DNA of 64,000 nt, from contig DDFF01000008.1 of NCBI GenBank assembly GCA_002337045.1, positions 592,699 to 656,698 of the forward strand. The letters run 5' to 3'. Both the position numbers and the translations under genes were made by a program. Positions 15,967 to 25,186 of the stretch are shown one piece after another (within the stretch, counting starts at the first letter, position 1; every line of letters starts with the position of its first letter). The stretch comes from Bacteroidetes bacterium UBA1935 (lineage in GTDB: Bacteria; Bacteroidota; Bacteroidia; Chitinophagales; Chitinophagaceae). A model generated the notes under the pieces. It did no database searches. It saw only the letters and a list, made by a program, of their open reading frames with translations, and was not told where the DNA came from.

Positions 15967-18054
15967 ATGCAACACAGAGGGAAAGATCATAAACATGTGC
16001 ACAACGACATGCATGAAACGGAAGCGAAAAATAGTGCACATGATTTGTCTAGTAAACAATATCTGGGTGGTCCATTTGTAAAAACGACGGATAAAATAGA
16101 AGAACACGATGCACACAAAGGTCATCATATTGAAGACTTCCTGAAACGGTTTTGGATATGTACTGCTATTAGTTTGCCTGTATTGCTGTTGTCTCATATG
16201 ATACAACAATGGGTAGGTATAAAACTGGATTTTGAAGGCGATAAGTATGTGTTGCTTCTATTGGGTAGCTTCATCTATTTCTATGGGGGGATGCCTTTTT
16301 TAAGAGGTCTTTTTAATGAATTGAAAAGGGCTGAACCAGGCATGATGACCTTGATTGCTGTGGCAATTTCTGCAGCTTATGTTTATAGTGTAGCTATAGT
16401 GTTCGGGCTGCCGGGGATGGATTTTTTTTGGGAGTTGGCAACATTAATTGATATTATGTTGCTGGGACACTGGCTTGAGATACGATCTGGAATGGCAGCA
16501 TCACGAGCGCTAGAATCTTTGGTTGCATTACTACCGTCTGTTGTTCACTTGGAAAAGAACGGTAAAGTGGTTGATACCACACTGCAGGATTTAGAAAGAA
16601 ATGATATAGTTCACATACGGCCGGGAGAAAAAATACCTGCCGATGGGCGGATTATAGAAGGCGATTCCTATATAAACGAAAGTATGCTTACGGGGGAGAG
16701 TTTACCAATTAAAAAAAGTGTGAATGATAATCTGATCGGGGGGGCTATAAATGGAGATGGCTTTCTAAAAATCCGTGTCACCGGTACGGGTAAGGAGAGC
16801 TATCTACATAAGATTGTTAGCATGGTTCAAACTGCACAAGGTGTTAAATCCCAAACTCAAAACCTCGCAAATAAAGTAGCCCGTTGGCTTACACTTTTTT
16901 CACTAAGCGTAGGTCTTATGACCTTTATTGTATGGTTAGTAAATGGCTCTTCACTTTCTTTTGCATTGGAACGTATGGTGACAGTTATGGTCACCTCTTG
17001 TCCACACGCACTTGGGGTAGCCATACCTTTAGTTGTTTCGGTATCTACCAGTTTAGCTGCAACACATGGCTTATTGATACGCAATCGTACAGCATTTGAA
17101 AATGCAAGAAATATCACCACGGTTATTTTTGATAAAACAGGTACGCTGACTAAAGGAAGTCATGAGGTTCAACAAATACTTTCTTTGGATAGCCAATATA
17201 CATCAGATGAGATATTGCAGTATGCTGCGTCAGTACAGCAATACTCAGAGCATTACATTGCACGCGGCATACTTAATAAACTAAAACAGAAGCAACTGCC
17301 GCTATTGCCATCTGGGACATTTTATTATATGCAAGGCATTGGTGTAAGTGCAACAGTAAACGATAAAAAGGTTGTGATTGCAGGCCCAAATTATTTCAGG
17401 GAACGACAAATAAATATCCCGAATGTACCTGAGAGTATCAATCGATCTATATATACTGTCAGTTTTCTTTTAATTGATGACTATCCGGTCGGCCTTATTA
17501 CTCTTGCAGATAGTATCAGGGATACCGCAGTACAAGCAATAGCGGATCTCAAAAAGATGCAAATAAAATCATATTTGCTCACCGGAGATAATGAGAATAT
17601 AGCTGCTGCAGTAGCTGCTGAACTGAATATGGATGGATATATGGCAAATGTATTACCGCATGAGAAACAGCAAAAAGTTCAGCAGTTCCAGAAGAGTGGA
17701 GAAGTTATAGCAATGACTGGAGATGGCGTAAATGATGCACCCGCCCTTGCAATAGCAGATATAGGCATTGCAATAGGGTCTGGTACAGATGTTGCTGCAG
17801 AAACAGCAGATATAATATTAGTAAACAGTGATCCTGGAGATGTTGTGAACATGATAGCTTTTGGCAAAGCCACATACAGTAAAATGATCCAGAATTTAGT
17901 ATGGGCAGTAGGCTATAATGTAATTGCAATTCCTTTGGCAGCAGGTGTTCTATATCCTGCGTTTATATTGAGCCCCGCGATGGGTGCAGTGCTAATGAGT
18001 ATCAGCACAATAATAGTTGCAATTAATGCCCGGTTACTACGGGTAAAAAAATAA
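15967..18054 (+). CDS. copB: CopB-type copper-translocating P-type ATPase
   Basis: 695 residues from ATG 15967. An earlier frame opening at 15904 lies inside the upstream gene and gives an unlikely N-terminus. The first 60 residues are His/Met-rich (HRGKDHKHVHNDMHETE, EEHDAHKGHH). Then come six to eight membrane helices, the actuator TGES (about 241), the metal-site motif CPH (SCPHALGVAIP, about 344) in place of CPC, the phosphorylation site DKTGTLTKG (about 388) and GDGVNDAPA (about 584). His-rich N-terminus plus CPH identify the P1B-3 (CopB) group, which exports copper across the inner membrane. Central effluxer of the island. Confidence 0.92.
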   Translation: MQHRGKDHKHVHNDMHETEAKNSAHDLSSKQYLGGPFVKTTDKIEEHDAHKGHHIEDFLKRFWICTAISLPVLLLSHMIQQWVGIKLDFEGDKYVLLLLGSFIYFYGGMPFLRGLFNELKRAEPGMMTLIAVAISAAYVYSVAIVFGLPGMDFFWELATLIDIMLLGHWLEIRSGMAASRALESLVALLPSVVHLEKNGKVVDTTLQDLERNDIVHIRPGEKIPADGRIIEGDSYINESMLTGESLPIKKSVNDNLIGGAINGDGFLKIRVTGTGKESYLHKIVSMVQTAQGVKSQTQNLANKVARWLTLFSLSVGLMTFIVWLVNGSSLSFALERMVTVMVTSCPHALGVAIPLVVSVSTSLAATHGLLIRNRTAFENARNITTVIFDKTGTLTKGSHEVQQILSLDSQYTSDEILQYAASVQQYSEHYIARGILNKLKQKQLPLLPSGTFYYMQGIGVSATVNDKKVVIAGPNYFRERQINIPNVPESINRSIYTVSFLLIDDYPVGLITLADSIRDTAVQAIADLKKMQIKSYLLTGDNENIAAAVAAELNMDGYMANVLPHEKQQKVQQFQKSGEVIAMTGDGVNDAPALAIADIGIAIGSGTDVAAETADIILVNSDPGDVVNMIAFGKATYSKMIQNLVWAVGYNVIAIPLAAGVLYPAFILSPAMGAVLMSISTIIVAINARLLRVKK

Positions 18055-18095
18055 GAATATACCAATCATTTTTTCTAACAATAAAATAACGAATC

Positions 18096-18656
18096 ATGAA
18101 AAGAATAGTGTTATGTATGACAGCTCTTATGACTATATTCTCGGCCTGCAATAGCGCCTCTACGAATAATGAAACCGCGGATACAAGTGCTGTAGCTAAA
18201 GAGAATTCGTTGGCATTACCTGCATCGCCGGTAAGTGTTATTCTGAGCAATTACCTTAAACTCAAAAATGCACTTGCAGACGATGATAGTAAAGAAGCAG
18301 CTGATGCGGCTAATAGTCTGTTGATAGATATACAAAGCATAGATATGGCTGCGATGGATGAGCAAAAACATAAAGCCTATATGCTTGTATTAGATGATAT
18401 TAAAGAGAATGCGGCGCATATTAGGGATAATGCTGAGAAGATAAGTCATCAACGTGAACATTTTGAAATGCTAAGTAAGGACGTATACGATTTAGTTAAA
18501 GCTTTTGGTGCCGGTCAGACATTGTATAAAGATTTTTGCCCGATGGCATCAGAAGGTAAAGGTGCATTCTGGTTAAGTGAATATGAAGATATCCGAAATC
18601 CGTACTTAGGAGGGCAGATGCCAAAATGCGGTGAAGTACAGGAAAAGCTCAAATAA
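18096..18656 (+). CDS. DUF3347 lipoprotein
   Basis: 186 residues. Lipoprotein signal with Cys18 (MTIFSAC). The remainder is a DUF3347 domain: a helical region (VILSNYLKLKNALADDDSKE, AADAANSLLIDIQSIDMAAM) and the conserved end LYKDFCPMASEGKGAFWLSE ... NPYLGGQMPKCGEV with Cys and Met ligands. DUF3347 often occurs with CusB-type efflux proteins or copper enzymes; a periplasmic copper chaperone role is inferred. It follows the ATPase by 41 nt and is followed at 5 nt by the haem-binding gene. Confidence 0.85.
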   Translation: MKRIVLCMTALMTIFSACNSASTNNETADTSAVAKENSLALPASPVSVILSNYLKLKNALADDDSKEAADAANSLLIDIQSIDMAAMDEQKHKAYMLVLDDIKENAAHIRDNAEKISHQREHFEMLSKDVYDLVKAFGAGQTLYKDFCPMASEGKGAFWLSEYEDIRNPYLGGQMPKCGEVQEKLK

Positions 18657-18661
18657 ACGCT

Positions 18662-19120
18662 ATGAGAAAATATAGCAAAATTTGGATCAGTATTATTATT
18701 GCGTCGATATTAATCCAGCTTTGGCAGCCTGCTCGTAATGATAACGAGCAGGTTCTTGCTACAGATATTACAAAGGTTATAACACTTCCCGAAAAAGTAC
18801 AACATCTACTTAAGAAATCTTGTTATGATTGCCATAGCAATAAGACTGAATATCCATGGTATGCGAGAGTGCAACCGATGGCATGGTTTATTAGCAGGCA
18901 TATTAGAGGTGGTAAATCAAAACTGAACTTTAGCGACTTTGGATCATATACACCAAGAAGGCAAAGCAATAAATTAAAAACTATTGCAAGCGTGATAAAA
19001 AAACAAGAAATGCCACTTGCTTCCTACTTATTGCTTCATCCGGCTGCACGACTGTCTGAAGCAGAGCGAAAAATGCTGATTACATGGGCAGAAAGAACTG
19101 CTTTAGAACTTGATAAGTAA
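18662..19120 (+). CDS. Haem-binding domain protein (single CxxCH)
   Basis: 152 residues with an N-terminal membrane anchor (WISIIIASILIQLW). One CYDCHSN motif (Cys54-Cys57-His58) fits covalent haem c attachment, and PWYARVQPMAWFISRHIRGG plus a Met-containing QEMPLASYLLLHP are the typical pattern of the Haem_bd (PF14376) family in Bacteroidota. Located 5 nt after the DUF3347 gene and before the CopA-like oxidase. Could pass electrons in the periplasm for copper oxidation (inference). Confidence 0.85.
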   Translation: MRKYSKIWISIIIASILIQLWQPARNDNEQVLATDITKVITLPEKVQHLLKKSCYDCHSNKTEYPWYARVQPMAWFISRHIRGGKSKLNFSDFGSYTPRRQSNKLKTIASVIKKQEMPLASYLLLHPAARLSEAERKMLITWAERTALELDK

Positions 19121-19173
19121 ATAATGAAAGAAAAAATGATTAAGACGGGTAGGTATTAAGATAAAATATAAAT

Positions 19174-21708
19174 ATGAAACACATATTGTTTTTGATTTTG
19201 CTAATGCTTTCAACGGGCACGCAATATGCACAAGAGAAGAAAAAAGTAATCTATTATACGTGTACTATGCATCCTGAAGTTAGGGCTAGCCAACCAGGTA
19301 AATGCCCCAAGTGCGGCATGGTATTAGTGAAGAAGCAATTGAAAGATTCGGGTAAATCACAACGCAATACCTCAGCTGATACTTTGTACGATACTAGTAA
19401 CAAAGACAAACCTACAGGCAATTCATCGCACGAAAAGAACACGGATACTGAAGAACATACGTATCATAATAAGGAATTACAAATGCCTGTTAAGACAACA
19501 GTAGAGGAAATGCCGAGTCCAATTGAATCAGTAACAAAAATAATTAAGGCGAAGCAACCTAAAAAAATACGCTATGATCTCTATGTAGCGGACACAATTG
19601 TTAACTATACCGGTAAAAGAAAAAAAGCAATTGCTATTAATGGGTCAATACCTGCACCTACATTGTTTTTTACAGAAGGAGATACTGCAGAGATTTATGT
19701 ACATAATACCATGCGTCATGAAACCTCTATACATTGGCATGGTATTATATTGCCTAATAAAGAAGACGGCGTGCCATATCTTACAACGGCACCTATTAAG
19801 CCAGGCCGAACACATGTTTTTCGTTTTCCTGTAATTCAAAGCGGTACTTATTGGTATCACTCCCATACCAAAGTACAAGAGCAAAGTGGAATGTATGGTG
19901 CATTGATATTTTATAAACGAGAAGAACCTGATATCAAACAACAGGCTATAGTTATTAGTGAATGGGCAGACATGCGACCGCATGAAATTGACCGTAGTTT
20001 ACATAGCCAAACTGACTGGTTTGCAATAAAGAAAAATGCAGTTCAAAGTTATGCAGAAGCCATAAGTGTAGGACACTTTGGGACAAAGATTGGTAATGAA
20101 TGGAAACGTATGCTTGCGATGGATGTAAGTGATGTTGCATATGATCGGTTTCTTGTTAATGGAGATACTGCAAAAACGTTTTCACAATATAAGAAAGGCG
20201 ATAAGGTAAAACTGCGTATAATCAATGGAAGCGCATCATCGTATTTCTGGCTGAAGTTTGCTGGTGGAAAAATGACTGTAGTTGCTAATGATGGTGAAGA
20301 TGTCGAACCTGTTGCTGTTGATAGACTTATTATTGGTACCGCGGAAACCTACGATGTTATTGTTACAATCCCTGATAATATGCGTTACGAGTTTTTAGTT
20401 ACACCGGAAGACAGAACTAAATATGCTTCTATATGGCTAGGGAAAGGCATGAGTATGCCAGCAATCCGAATGCCTAAATTGAAGTATTTCGAAGGTATGA
20501 AGATGATGAATGGTATGATGAAAATGAATGGTGATATGAAAGAAATGCCGGGAATGAAAATGACAAATCAAGTGATGGATATGAACACCGTTATGTACCC
20601 TGAGATAATGGACGCTAGCCATGATATGATAGGTAAGGATAACAGCGCAATACATAATGCTGAAAATATGAATACGGGGAATTCAGATATCATAACACTT
20701 AACTATGCTATGTTAAAGGCTCCTAATAAAACCACACTTCCTGATAATTGGTCAAAACGCACATTTTTTTTCAATCTAACAGGCAACATGAATCGCTATG
20801 TTTGGACGATAGATAATAGAGCTGTTTCAGAAGCTAAGCGCATATGGATAAAGAAGGGAGAAATTATTCGAATTGTGCTTTTCAATAACACAATGATGCG
20901 ACATCCTATGCATTTACATGGTCATTTTTTTCGTTTACTGAATAAGCATGGTGCTTATTCACCCTTAAAGAATACATTGGATATTATGCCAATGGAGAGA
21001 GATACGATTGAATTTGCTGCCACTGAAAGCGGCGACTGGTTTTTCCATTGCCACATATTGTATCATATGATGAGTGGTATGGGTAGAATATTTAGTTATG
21101 AAAGCAGTCCTCCTAATCCTGATATCCCGGACCCGAAGTATGCACAGCGGAAACTATTTCAGGATGACCGAAGCTTTCACCTAATGGCTGAAATTGGTAT
21201 AGAAACTAACGGTAGTGATGGACGTGCAATGTTGAATAATAAACGTTGGCGCCTAGAGACATTATGGCACTTGGGATATCAGGAACATCATGGATATGAA
21301 AGTGAGACAAGTGTAGGTCGGTATTTGGGAAAAATGCAATGGTGGTATGTATATGCAGGTTTTGACTACCACTATAAAGCACAATCAGGTATCCGTTTGG
21401 ATGAAGCATATAACTTGTTTGGTCAGCTCAGCAATAAGAATAATCGAAAAACGGTTGTTGCTGGTGTACAATATATTCTGCCTATGCTTTTTGTTGCTGA
21501 TGCCCGCATTGATGGAGATGGTAAGGTGAGATTACAAGTGAGCAGGGAAGATATTCCTGTTGCTAAAAGGCTTCGCCTGAATTTTATGGTCAATACAGAT
21601 CGTGAATACATGGCAGGCTTACGTTATATCGTCACAAAATATATTGCTGTATCCAGCCATTATGATAGTGATATGGGGCTTGGGGCAGGGTTAACTATTA
21701 TTTATTAA
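19174..21708 (+). CDS. copA: Fusion of heavy-metal-binding domain, CopA multicopper oxidase and CopB-like domain
   Basis: 844 residues with signal peptide (to QYAQ, about 19). Domain order: heavy-metal-binding domain YTCTMHPEVRASQPGKCP/KCGM (about 29-52); linker; multicopper oxidase (about 125-655) with HWHGIILP, YWYHSHT, HPMHLHGHFF and FFHCHILYHMMSGMG; a Met-rich insertion (MKMMNGMMKMNGDMKEMPGM); then from about 663 a CopB-like outer-membrane region (FHLMAEIGIETNGSDGRAML, RYLGKMQWWYVYAGFDYHYK, ending in a barrel-like strand). CopA and CopB are separate proteins in Proteobacteria; the fusion would tie the oxidase to the outer membrane. Second multicopper oxidase of the island, without a T9SS tail. 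Confidence 0.9.
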   Translation: MKHILFLILLMLSTGTQYAQEKKKVIYYTCTMHPEVRASQPGKCPKCGMVLVKKQLKDSGKSQRNTSADTLYDTSNKDKPTGNSSHEKNTDTEEHTYHNKELQMPVKTTVEEMPSPIESVTKIIKAKQPKKIRYDLYVADTIVNYTGKRKKAIAINGSIPAPTLFFTEGDTAEIYVHNTMRHETSIHWHGIILPNKEDGVPYLTTAPIKPGRTHVFRFPVIQSGTYWYHSHTKVQEQSGMYGALIFYKREEPDIKQQAIVISEWADMRPHEIDRSLHSQTDWFAIKKNAVQSYAEAISVGHFGTKIGNEWKRMLAMDVSDVAYDRFLVNGDTAKTFSQYKKGDKVKLRIINGSASSYFWLKFAGGKMTVVANDGEDVEPVAVDRLIIGTAETYDVIVTIPDNMRYEFLVTPEDRTKYASIWLGKGMSMPAIRMPKLKYFEGMKMMNGMMKMNGDMKEMPGMKMTNQVMDMNTVMYPEIMDASHDMIGKDNSAIHNAENMNTGNSDIITLNYAMLKAPNKTTLPDNWSKRTFFFNLTGNMNRYVWTIDNRAVSEAKRIWIKKGEIIRIVLFNNTMMRHPMHLHGHFFRLLNKHGAYSPLKNTLDIMPMERDTIEFAATESGDWFFHCHILYHMMSGMGRIFSYESSPPNPDIPDPKYAQRKLFQDDRSFHLMAEIGIETNGSDGRAMLNNKRWRLETLWHLGYQEHHGYESETSVGRYLGKMQWWYVYAGFDYHYKAQSGIRLDEAYNLFGQLSNKNNRKTVVAGVQYILPMLFVADARIDGDGKVRLQVSREDIPVAKRLRLNFMVNTDREYMAGLRYIVTKYIAVSSHYDSDMGLGAGLTIIY

Positions 21709-22087
21709 TCTTCTATAAATATTTTTGAAAATTTTACTAGAGGATATAATCTACTGGTGATTGTTTAATGTGTTATTTAGAGCATAAAAGTATCTAGATT
21801 ATTGTACTTGAATTGTTTGTTAGTGACTACTACAAACTCGCTACAAATATGTTACAAGTAAGCTGTTGCTATTTCTCCATGGTATTTTTTTTAAAAATTT
21901 CAGCCTGTTTCCGATTATTTGCAATGATATATTCAGGGATGTCTTCTTGTAGGGCTTGCGAAATAATGGCGATATATATCCTAAATACATTCAGCATAAA
22001 AATATTATCCCTGCTAATAATATCACGGATATACTTACAAAGATTAGTAGTGCATCCATAGTACGCATTGAAAATGGCGCAATCATT
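21709..22087. other. Intergenic region, nothing clear
   Basis: No supported gene between the copper island and the stress cluster. Two overlapping plus-strand frames (from 21813 and 21956, both with TTG starts) are short, overlap each other, and one runs into the real gene on the other strand, so they are not called. No terminator hairpin was seen after the CopA fusion. Confidence 0.6.
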
Positions 22088-22243
22088 TTAGAGAACTCTA
22101 CGGCCCTGTATAATCCTGAATATCACTGCTATCACAGCTAAAACTAATAAGATGTGAATAATGCCGCCTACGCCGTATCCGATGAATCCGATTGCCCAAA
22201 TGGTAACAAGAATAACGGCAATAATGTATAGTATTTGTTGCAT
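22088..22243 (-). CDS. lmo0937/DUF5670 family small membrane protein
   Basis: A 51-residue ORF from ATG 22243 to TAA 22090-22088. The sequence MQQILYIIAVILVTIWAIGF then IGYGVGGIIHILLVLAVIAV and the end FRIIQGRRVL fits the lmo0937 (DUF5670) family closely: two short hydrophobic helices, a GYGVGG turn, and a basic tail. It begins 2 nt after the last in-frame stop of the broken yceI gene, so they form one transcript. The family often accompanies stress genes; its function is unknown. Confidence 0.85.
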   Translation of the reverse strand: MQQILYIIAVILVTIWAIGFIGYGVGGIIHILLVLAVIAVIFRIIQGRRVL

Positions 22244-22245
22244 AC

Positions 22246-22848
22246 TTAGTTTGATTGATTAATGAGTGTTAAGTTGTTAGATTGTGCAGATTCTATTGCT
22301 AATTGCTTTTTGGTAGAATTGATGAGATCAAACTCACAGGTTATTGTTACGTCTTCCCCTATCATTGCTCCTCCGGTTTCTAAACCATTATTCAATACCA
22401 AGCCCCATTCCATTCTGTTTATTTTTCCGGTAACTGAAAATCCTGCTTTTTCATTTCCCCAAAGGTCATAGATAATGCCATCGTATTGTACATTGAACCT
22501 GACAGGTTTGGTAATGCCCTTCAGTGTTAAATAGCCCCATAGCTTTTGGTTACCATCCGTGTCTGCTTTAGCTATCCCGTTTGATGTAAAGGTGATCTAC
22601 GGATAATTTTTTACATCAAAGAAATCTTCACTTTTCAAATGTTCATCACGTAGAGCATCACCTGTGTCAATGGATGCAACCTCAATCGATAAATCAATCT
22701 CTGCAGTTTCAAAATTCTTGTCGCTGGTATGTACACTTACGTCTATTTTTTTAAATGACCCCTTGATATTGGATATTAACAGATGCCTCACTTTGAATGA
22801 GATTTCACTATGTGCTTGGTCAATAGACCAGATGTTGGTTGTAACCAT
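22246..22848 (-). pseudogene. yceI: YceI family protein gene interrupted by in-frame amber codon
   Basis: The frame begins at ATG 22848 with VTTNIWSIDQAHSEISFKVR, HLLISNIKGSFKKIDV and the DALRDEHLKSEDFFDVKNYP motif of YceI lipocalin-like proteins. It hits TAG at 22599-22597 (codon 84), then continues in the same frame with ITFTSNGIAKA, LWGYLTLKGITKPV and GLVLNNGLETGGAMIGEDV to TAA 22248-22246. The full length (199 residues plus the amber site) is normal for YceI, and nothing else is damaged. A single point mutation, a sequencing error or stop readthrough could explain it. The 83-residue product alone could not form the barrel. Upstream of lmo0937 in the same operon; downstream of Dps. Confidence 0.85.
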
Positions 22849-22880
22849 ATGTTTCTGTTTAGCTTTTTAATAAACTGTTA

Positions 22881-23354
22881 TTAGTTCAGATAACGCCTCA
22901 GTATCCAGGCTGTAGTTTCGTGTTGTTCCATTAAGCCGGTAAGAAAGTCCGCAGTACCTGCATCTTTATTTTTATCCGAAGATTCATCTATGCCTTTTCT
23001 TAAAATCACAACCATGGTTTCATGGTCAGTGAGCAGCTCTTTCAGCAAATCTTTGGGCTGGGCATATTTGTCAGGACGCTCTTTGATAGTGGATAGCGAA
23101 AGGAACTCTTGCATAGTACCTATAGTATTGAAACCAAGCTTGCCAATGCGCTCGGCTACTTCATCGATAGCTTCTTCCAGCTCTTTATATTGTTTTTCAA
23201 ATAGCTTGTGTAGCTCCATAAAGCTTTCCCCTGCCACATTCCAGTGAAACTTTCGGGTTTTGGTATACAATACCATTTCATTCGATAGTATGCCGGAAAG
23301 TAAAGTTGTGCTGTTTTGTAGATTTTTGTCTGTAATACCGATGTTTGTCTTCAT
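22881..23354 (-). CDS. dps: Dps ferritin-like DNA-protection protein
   Basis: 157 residues, the normal length. The ferroxidase ligands of the Dps family are in place: KFHWNV with His37, and EAIDEVAERI with Asp64 and Glu68. It forms a 12-subunit shell that stores iron and removes hydrogen peroxide, and protects DNA. Placed between the SDR gene and the YceI/lmo0937 genes on the same strand with 32-39 nt gaps, so the stress cluster is likely one operon. Confidence 0.93.
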   Translation of the reverse strand: MKTNIGITDKNLQNSTTLLSGILSNEMVLYTKTRKFHWNVAGESFMELHKLFEKQYKELEEAIDEVAERIGKLGFNTIGTMQEFLSLSTIKERPDKYAQPKDLLKELLTDHETMVVILRKGIDESSDKNKDAGTADFLTGLMEQHETTAWILRRYLN

Positions 23355-23393
23355 AATTAATTGTATTGATTTTGAGTGTATGATAAATTGGCC

Positions 23394-24155
23394 TTACTGT
23401 GCCAGAAAACCGCCATCTATTTCTAGTGTAGAACCTGTAATAAAAGAGCTGTCATCGCTGGCTAGGAAAATGAACCCCTTTGTGATTTCTTCAGGTATTC
23501 CCAATCGCTTCATAGGATGTAGGTCAATTATCTTTTGCTCTGTGTCTATATCCTTAGTGATGCCCGCCTCGGCTAACATCGGAGTATTGATAAAGCCAGG
23601 GCAAATTGCATTGACTCTGATGCCCATTGCTGCATATTCTAATGCTGCCGTTTGTGTTAGCCCGATAACGCCGTGTTTGGCAGCTACGTAATGAGATGAC
23701 ATAGGGAAGCCCACCTTGCCCAAGATCGACGACATGTTTATGATAACACCCTTCTTTTGTTTCTCCATCTGGCTCAATTCATGGCTCATACAATTAAAAA
23801 CACCATTAAGGTTTACATCAATGACTTTCAGCCAGGCATCCTGTGTCATATCGCCAACTTTATTGGGCTCACCCCCAATGCCTGCATTGTTTAGTGCAAC
23901 ATCAATTGTTTTGAATTTTTCTACAGTAGTATCTATTGCACTTTTTACATCCCCGTAAACAGATACATTGCAATCAATGAATAAGGCAGCATCGTTTTCC
24001 CTTTGTATTTCTGCCATAACAATATCGCTTATGTCAGACTTTAAGTCTGCAATAACAACGTTTGCTCCTTCTCTGGCAGCGGCAATGGCGCAAGATTTCC
24101 CTATACCTGATAGCCCGCCTGTAATGAATATTGTTTTGCTTTCCAGTTTCTTCAT
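23394..24155 (-). CDS. SDR family NAD(P)-dependent oxidoreductase
   Basis: 253 residues of the classical short-chain dehydrogenase type. Cofactor motif ITGGLSGIGKSCAIAAAREG (11-30), NNAGIGG, active-site Ser (INMSSILGKVGFPMSSH), YVAAK (Tyr/Lys) and the closing AICPGFINTPM and EEITKGFIFLASDDSSFITG. The Asp of VVIADLKSD after strand 2 favours NAD(H). The substrate is unknown; such genes in stress clusters are often glucose-1-dehydrogenase-like. First gene of the minus-strand cluster; 335 nt lie upstream. Confidence 0.88.
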   Translation of the reverse strand: MKKLESKTIFITGGLSGIGKSCAIAAAREGANVVIADLKSDISDIVMAEIQRENDAALFIDCNVSVYGDVKSAIDTTVEKFKTIDVALNNAGIGGEPNKVGDMTQDAWLKVIDVNLNGVFNCMSHELSQMEKQKKGVIINMSSILGKVGFPMSSHYVAAKHGVIGLTQTAALEYAAMGIRVNAICPGFINTPMLAEAGITKDIDTEQKIIDLHPMKRLGIPEEITKGFIFLASDDSSFITGSTLEIDGGFLAQ

Positions 24156-24490
24156 TTTTTATTTTGTGCTTGAGTAAAGATGCTTTTTATGTTGTCTTGT
24201 TTGCTGTGTGAGTAATATGTACCTATGATTTTTGTGCATACTACCAATGTGTGTTTACTATCTTATTAAGTTGAAAGGCTAGCGTTTTTTGTCGGTATAA
24301 ATGAAATTCATGGTGATAGGGCTTATACTTCTTCTATATAGGGGGGCGTACGGTCTCAAAGCTTCATTGATATGATAATAGTTTTTTTGGTTAGCTTCAG
24401 ATTTCAATTAGAATTGGTGTAAGTATTGTAGTGTGTCTATATTAGTAATAGTTGGTTGATACTGTTGTTTATTGCTCAAAACTGAACATT
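24156..24490. other. Intergenic region, presumed promoter area
   Basis: No gene or clear repeat is seen. It should hold the promoter of the SDR-Dps-YceI operon and the end of the gene at 24491. No good TANNTTTG box was found near the start codon. Confidence 0.5.
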
Positions 24491-25132
24491 CTATTTTCTC
24501 CGGTTGACTAAATCTGTAAGCTTTTGCTTTTGTGTGTTTACATCAGCCTGATATTTTTCCTGCTCAGTTTTGTTTTCAAGAATACGTGTTTCAAGTTCAG
24601 CGCGTTTCTGCTCAAGTTCAGCACCGTTATTGAATTGTGTTTTGTATGTAGATTCAGATTTTATTACAACCTGATTTTGTTCCTTAATCATTAGCTCCAG
24701 ATTATAGGCTTCAATGGCAGGGGTTAGTCCATTTAAGTAGGCCTTGGCTTGTTCCATGTTCAGATAGTTCAGTTCTGTTGCAGCTCCCTTTTCATCACTC
24801 GGTTTCGTCAATAGTAGGGATACTATCGTGAACCCTCTGTCTTGCCTGCTTTTTTGTTCTATTTTAAAATAGAGGTCTGCATTGTCATTACCGGAGGCAA
24901 TGCTTTGCGTATTCCTGAAGGTTGTGAAACCTTTAAGGTCTGTACCTTTTGACTTGCCTTTTTTTGACAAATAGTCGTTTAGCGCTTCCTTCACAATGTC
25001 AGATGAGTATGGTAGTTCTATTGTTGCCGCAGGTTGTTCTGTTCTTTGTAGTCGTACTGTGCCTTCTGTTGCCTGGGCATATGCCGAAACAGTAATAAAG
25101 CTAAGACAACATACCAGTATTATATTTTTCAT
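24491..25132 (-). CDS. Secreted hypothetical protein with C-terminal coiled coil
   Basis: 213 residues, with a signal peptide ending SAYAQ (about residue 20). The middle part (about 40-150) is a compact mixed domain (DLKGFTTFRNTQSI, DLYFKIEQKSRQDRGFTIVS). The last about 50 residues (ELEQKRAELETRILENKTEQ through QKQKLTDLVNRRK) are a heptad-rich coiled coil. I do not recognise a named family. It lies 54 nt after a beta-barrel gene, within the stress cluster, so it may be a periplasmic stress protein. Confidence 0.7.
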   Translation of the reverse strand: MKNIILVCCLSFITVSAYAQATEGTVRLQRTEQPAATIELPYSSDIVKEALNDYLSKKGKSKGTDLKGFTTFRNTQSIASGNDNADLYFKIEQKSRQDRGFTIVSLLLTKPSDEKGAATELNYLNMEQAKAYLNGLTPAIEAYNLELMIKEQNQVVIKSESTYKTQFNNGAELEQKRAELETRILENKTEQEKYQADVNTQKQKLTDLVNRRK

Positions 25133-25186
25133 GTGTAATGATTTATTGTTGTAATAATGTGCCTGAATCTGTAGAAAGGCGGATTA

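Noticed and set aside
21813..22141. Two overlapping plus-strand ORFs of 82 and 61 codons
   Set aside because: TTG starts, overlap of each other and of the lmo0937 gene; no recognisable features.
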